Source: Hoylesella buccalis ATCC 35310 (GTDB taxonomy: Bacteria; Bacteroidota; Bacteroidia; Bacteroidales; Bacteroidaceae). Taken from it: 64,000 nt of DNA. The notes beneath the pieces were generated by a model. That model was not told where the DNA came from. It saw only the letters and a program-made list of their open reading frames with translations, and did not search any database. This document shows, piece by piece, positions 62,281-64,000 of the stretch (its first letter is position 1; every line of letters starts with the position of its first letter). The stretch spans positions 1 to 64,000 of the forward strand of contig NZ_ADEG01000042.1 of assembly GCF_000177075.1 (NCBI RefSeq), given 5' to 3'. The position numbers and the translations under genes were made by a program.

Positions 62281-63993
62281 ATGAAAGTAGATGTTGATAT
62301 AAACGCATGTAAACAGGGAGAACGGAAAGCTCTCGGAAATTTATACAAGGCATATTCCGACAGATTATTGCGGATATGCCAGCATTATGTGACAGACGAA
62401 AGCACGGCAAAAGATATTTTGCATGATGCGTTCATCATCATCTTCACCTCCATCAAATCGCTGAAAGACAACTCAAAATTGGAGGGATGGATGATCACCA
62501 TTGTAAGGAACCTTTCTCTAAGGTACCTGCAAAGCACAGTGAAGGATGACATTCCTCTGTCTAGTCTGGGCACAGAATTTTTGAGCGAAGAAGACGAGGA
62601 AGAAAAGAATATAGAACTTGAACTATTGTTGTCGGCAATAGAGTCGTTACCGGAGGGGAACAGGGAGATATTCAAACTCTCGGTTCTGGATGGTCTTTCC
62701 CATAAGGAAATTGGAGAACTGCTTGGTATCAATCCTCACAGTTCATCTTCTCAGTTGGTTCGGGCAAAGAAAATGTTGCGGACCATACTGATGAACTATT
62801 GGATGCTCTTCTTGCTTCCAATTCTGATACCTGTCTATATCTATTTCGTAACGAAGGACAAAACTGTTGGAACTTCTGAACACAAGCAAACAGCAGTAAC
62901 CACTCATAAGGAGCAGCCAGGACGGGTTCAAAAAGAATCTGCCTCTCAAAAGATAGTGCAACCAAGATATTCCATCCCATCAAGTATAAGTACCAGTAAT
63001 AATGATGAACGTGCCTTGGCAGAAATGGCTACCTCTACTGAAAAGATTTCTTCACGGATGATAACAGATAGTGTAGAATCCGAGCAGCAGACTGTAGTTT
63101 TCCATGTGGATTCTATACAGAAACAATTGGTTATAAAGGGTATCAGCACCATAGACTCCGTGCTTCGTATTCCACAAATTACCGAAGAAAAAATGATGGC
63201 ATTGAATGAAAGTATGTCGCCTAGTGTCAGCAATAAGAAGAAATACCCATGGACATTTAAATTCGGCTATTCATCTAATGCCGGAGCAAATGGAGCCATG
63301 TCCAATTTGAACTACCTATCAGTAGTAGATTACGCTAACGGTGGGGCTTCGGCCAAATTATATACATGGGATGATTATGTAAATTATTTGGTTCGGAACA
63401 ATGCACTGATGGATTCTGTCGAGAGGGAAAAAATGTCATGGATAGCACTGAATAATGCAACAGAAGGCAACGCATCCTTAGGTGAGAAGGCGCACCACTA
63501 CCGCCCCAAAACCTTTAGTTTGTCGCTCAACAAGCAGCTAAGTTCCCATTGGACTTTTGGCACGGGATTGACTTACACAAGAATGAAGTCTGATTTTGAG
63601 AGTGAGTTTCATGGTGCGACCTTGTTGAAGACCCAGAAGATTGATTATGTGGGCATACCATTGCAATTGACCTATCGTATATGGAGCAAGGGACGATTCA
63701 ATGCCTATACGACCGGTGGAGTGACATTCGAGATGCCAGTTCACAGTTCACTTGATAAGAAGTATATCATAACGTCTGACTCGTCCTACACGTTAAAGGG
63801 TGACATCAAGCCACGTTATCAGTGGTCTGTGAACTTAGGTATCGGTGTTCAGTATAGGCTATTCAAGCCTTTCAGTCTGTATTTAGAACCTAACATGTTC
63901 TATTACTTCTGGAATGGCAGTGACCTTGAAACCTACCGCACAGAGCATCCGTTCATCATAACAGTACCATTTGGATTGCGGCTTACTTGGTAA
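62281..63993 (+). CDS. fusion: ECF sigma factor, transmembrane helix, linker, outer-membrane beta-barrel
   Basis: One uninterrupted 570-residue frame. Residues about 8-80 are sigma region 2 (CKQGERKALGNLYKAYSDRLL, HDAFIIIFTSIKSL, LEGWMITIVRNLSLRYL). Residues 112-168 are sigma region 4 (IESLPEGNREIFKLSVLDG, SHKEIGELLGI, RAKKMLR). A transmembrane helix follows at 174-191 (FLLPILIPVYIYFV). Residues 192-320 are a Ser/Thr/Gln-rich linker. Residues about 322-570 are a beta-barrel domain (FKFGYSSNAGANGAMSNL, FSLSLNKQLSSHWTFGTGL, YVGIPLQLTYRI, FSLYLEPNMFYYFW) ending in Trp, as outer-membrane proteins do. Both sigma regions look intact. Another ATG follows the stop at 63994, at the window edge. Confidence 0.85.
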   Translation: MKVDVDINACKQGERKALGNLYKAYSDRLLRICQHYVTDESTAKDILHDAFIIIFTSIKSLKDNSKLEGWMITIVRNLSLRYLQSTVKDDIPLSSLGTEFLSEEDEEEKNIELELLLSAIESLPEGNREIFKLSVLDGLSHKEIGELLGINPHSSSSQLVRAKKMLRTILMNYWMLFLLPILIPVYIYFVTKDKTVGTSEHKQTAVTTHKEQPGRVQKESASQKIVQPRYSIPSSISTSNNDERALAEMATSTEKISSRMITDSVESEQQTVVFHVDSIQKQLVIKGISTIDSVLRIPQITEEKMMALNESMSPSVSNKKKYPWTFKFGYSSNAGANGAMSNLNYLSVVDYANGGASAKLYTWDDYVNYLVRNNALMDSVEREKMSWIALNNATEGNASLGEKAHHYRPKTFSLSLNKQLSSHWTFGTGLTYTRMKSDFESEFHGATLLKTQKIDYVGIPLQLTYRIWSKGRFNAYTTGGVTFEMPVHSSLDKKYIITSDSSYTLKGDIKPRYQWSVNLGIGVQYRLFKPFSLYLEPNMFYYFWNGSDLETYRTEHPFIITVPFGLRLTW

Positions 63994-64000
63994 ATGAAAT

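Overview
The window looks like a Bacteroidales chromosome, most likely Prevotella in the broad sense. The support is SusC/SusD-type glycan uptake genes, several TonB-dependent receptors, a B12-dependent ribonucleotide reductase, CTnDOT-like tandem integrases, no Shine-Dalgarno pattern, and promoters of the Bacteroidetes type. Six good promoters carry TTTG (-33) and TAnnTTTG (-7) separated by exactly 20 bases, or nearly so. The species cannot be fixed from sequence reading alone.

Layout. 1-270: promoter and leader of an rRNA operon that reads leftward out of the window. 0.9-7.7 kb (minus strand): EcsC-like protein, BtuB-like TonB receptor, HerA/YjgR-like ATPase and a ROK regulator; a candidate small RNA lies near 2.14-2.24 kb. 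8.6-29.7 kb (minus): one 12-gene polysaccharide utilisation operon starting at a well-formed promoter at 29.7 kb. Its order is FAD oxidoreductase, AGE-family epimerase, DUF4434 protein, SusC, SusD, DUF5018 lipoprotein, GHL10-like lipoprotein, GHL10-like/metallophosphoesterase fusion, sialate O-acetylesterase, second DUF4434 protein, sugar MFS transporter, GH20 hexosaminidase. The content suggests an N-acetylhexosamine-containing, O-acetylated host-type glycan, but no sialidase or lyase is present. 30.5-34.5 kb (minus): thiamine salvage (TPP riboswitch, TonB receptor, PnuC-type transporter, thiamine pyrophosphokinase). 34.6-41.8 kb (minus): dnaA with promoter and terminator, then an MCE protein, amidase, folB and class II ribonucleotide reductase. 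42.0-47.0 kb (plus): nitroreductase, then a three-barrel outer-membrane protein and an OmpA-like protein.

47.3-56.4 kb (minus) is the most unusual chromosomal region. It is a six-gene operon encoding a vWA-like lipoprotein, a small membrane protein, a tubulin/FtsZ-like GTPase, a 1,156-residue actin/Hsp70-fold ATPase, a coiled-coil protein and a zinc-ribbon membrane protein. A tubulin-like and an actin-like NTPase in one operon with envelope proteins suggests an envelope-linked filament or membrane-remodelling machine. It starts from a promoter next to 66-bp repeats and has a 22-bp tandem repeat inside it.

57.1-64.0 kb (plus) is the start of an integrative element that runs off the right edge. 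It holds two tyrosine recombinases, a small unknown ORF, an AbiE-type (type IV) toxin-antitoxin pair, and a striking single protein that joins an ECF sigma factor to a transmembrane helix, a periplasmic linker and an outer-membrane-type beta-barrel. Diverged intergenic hairpin repeats recur at about 8.1, 42.9 and 56.6 kb.
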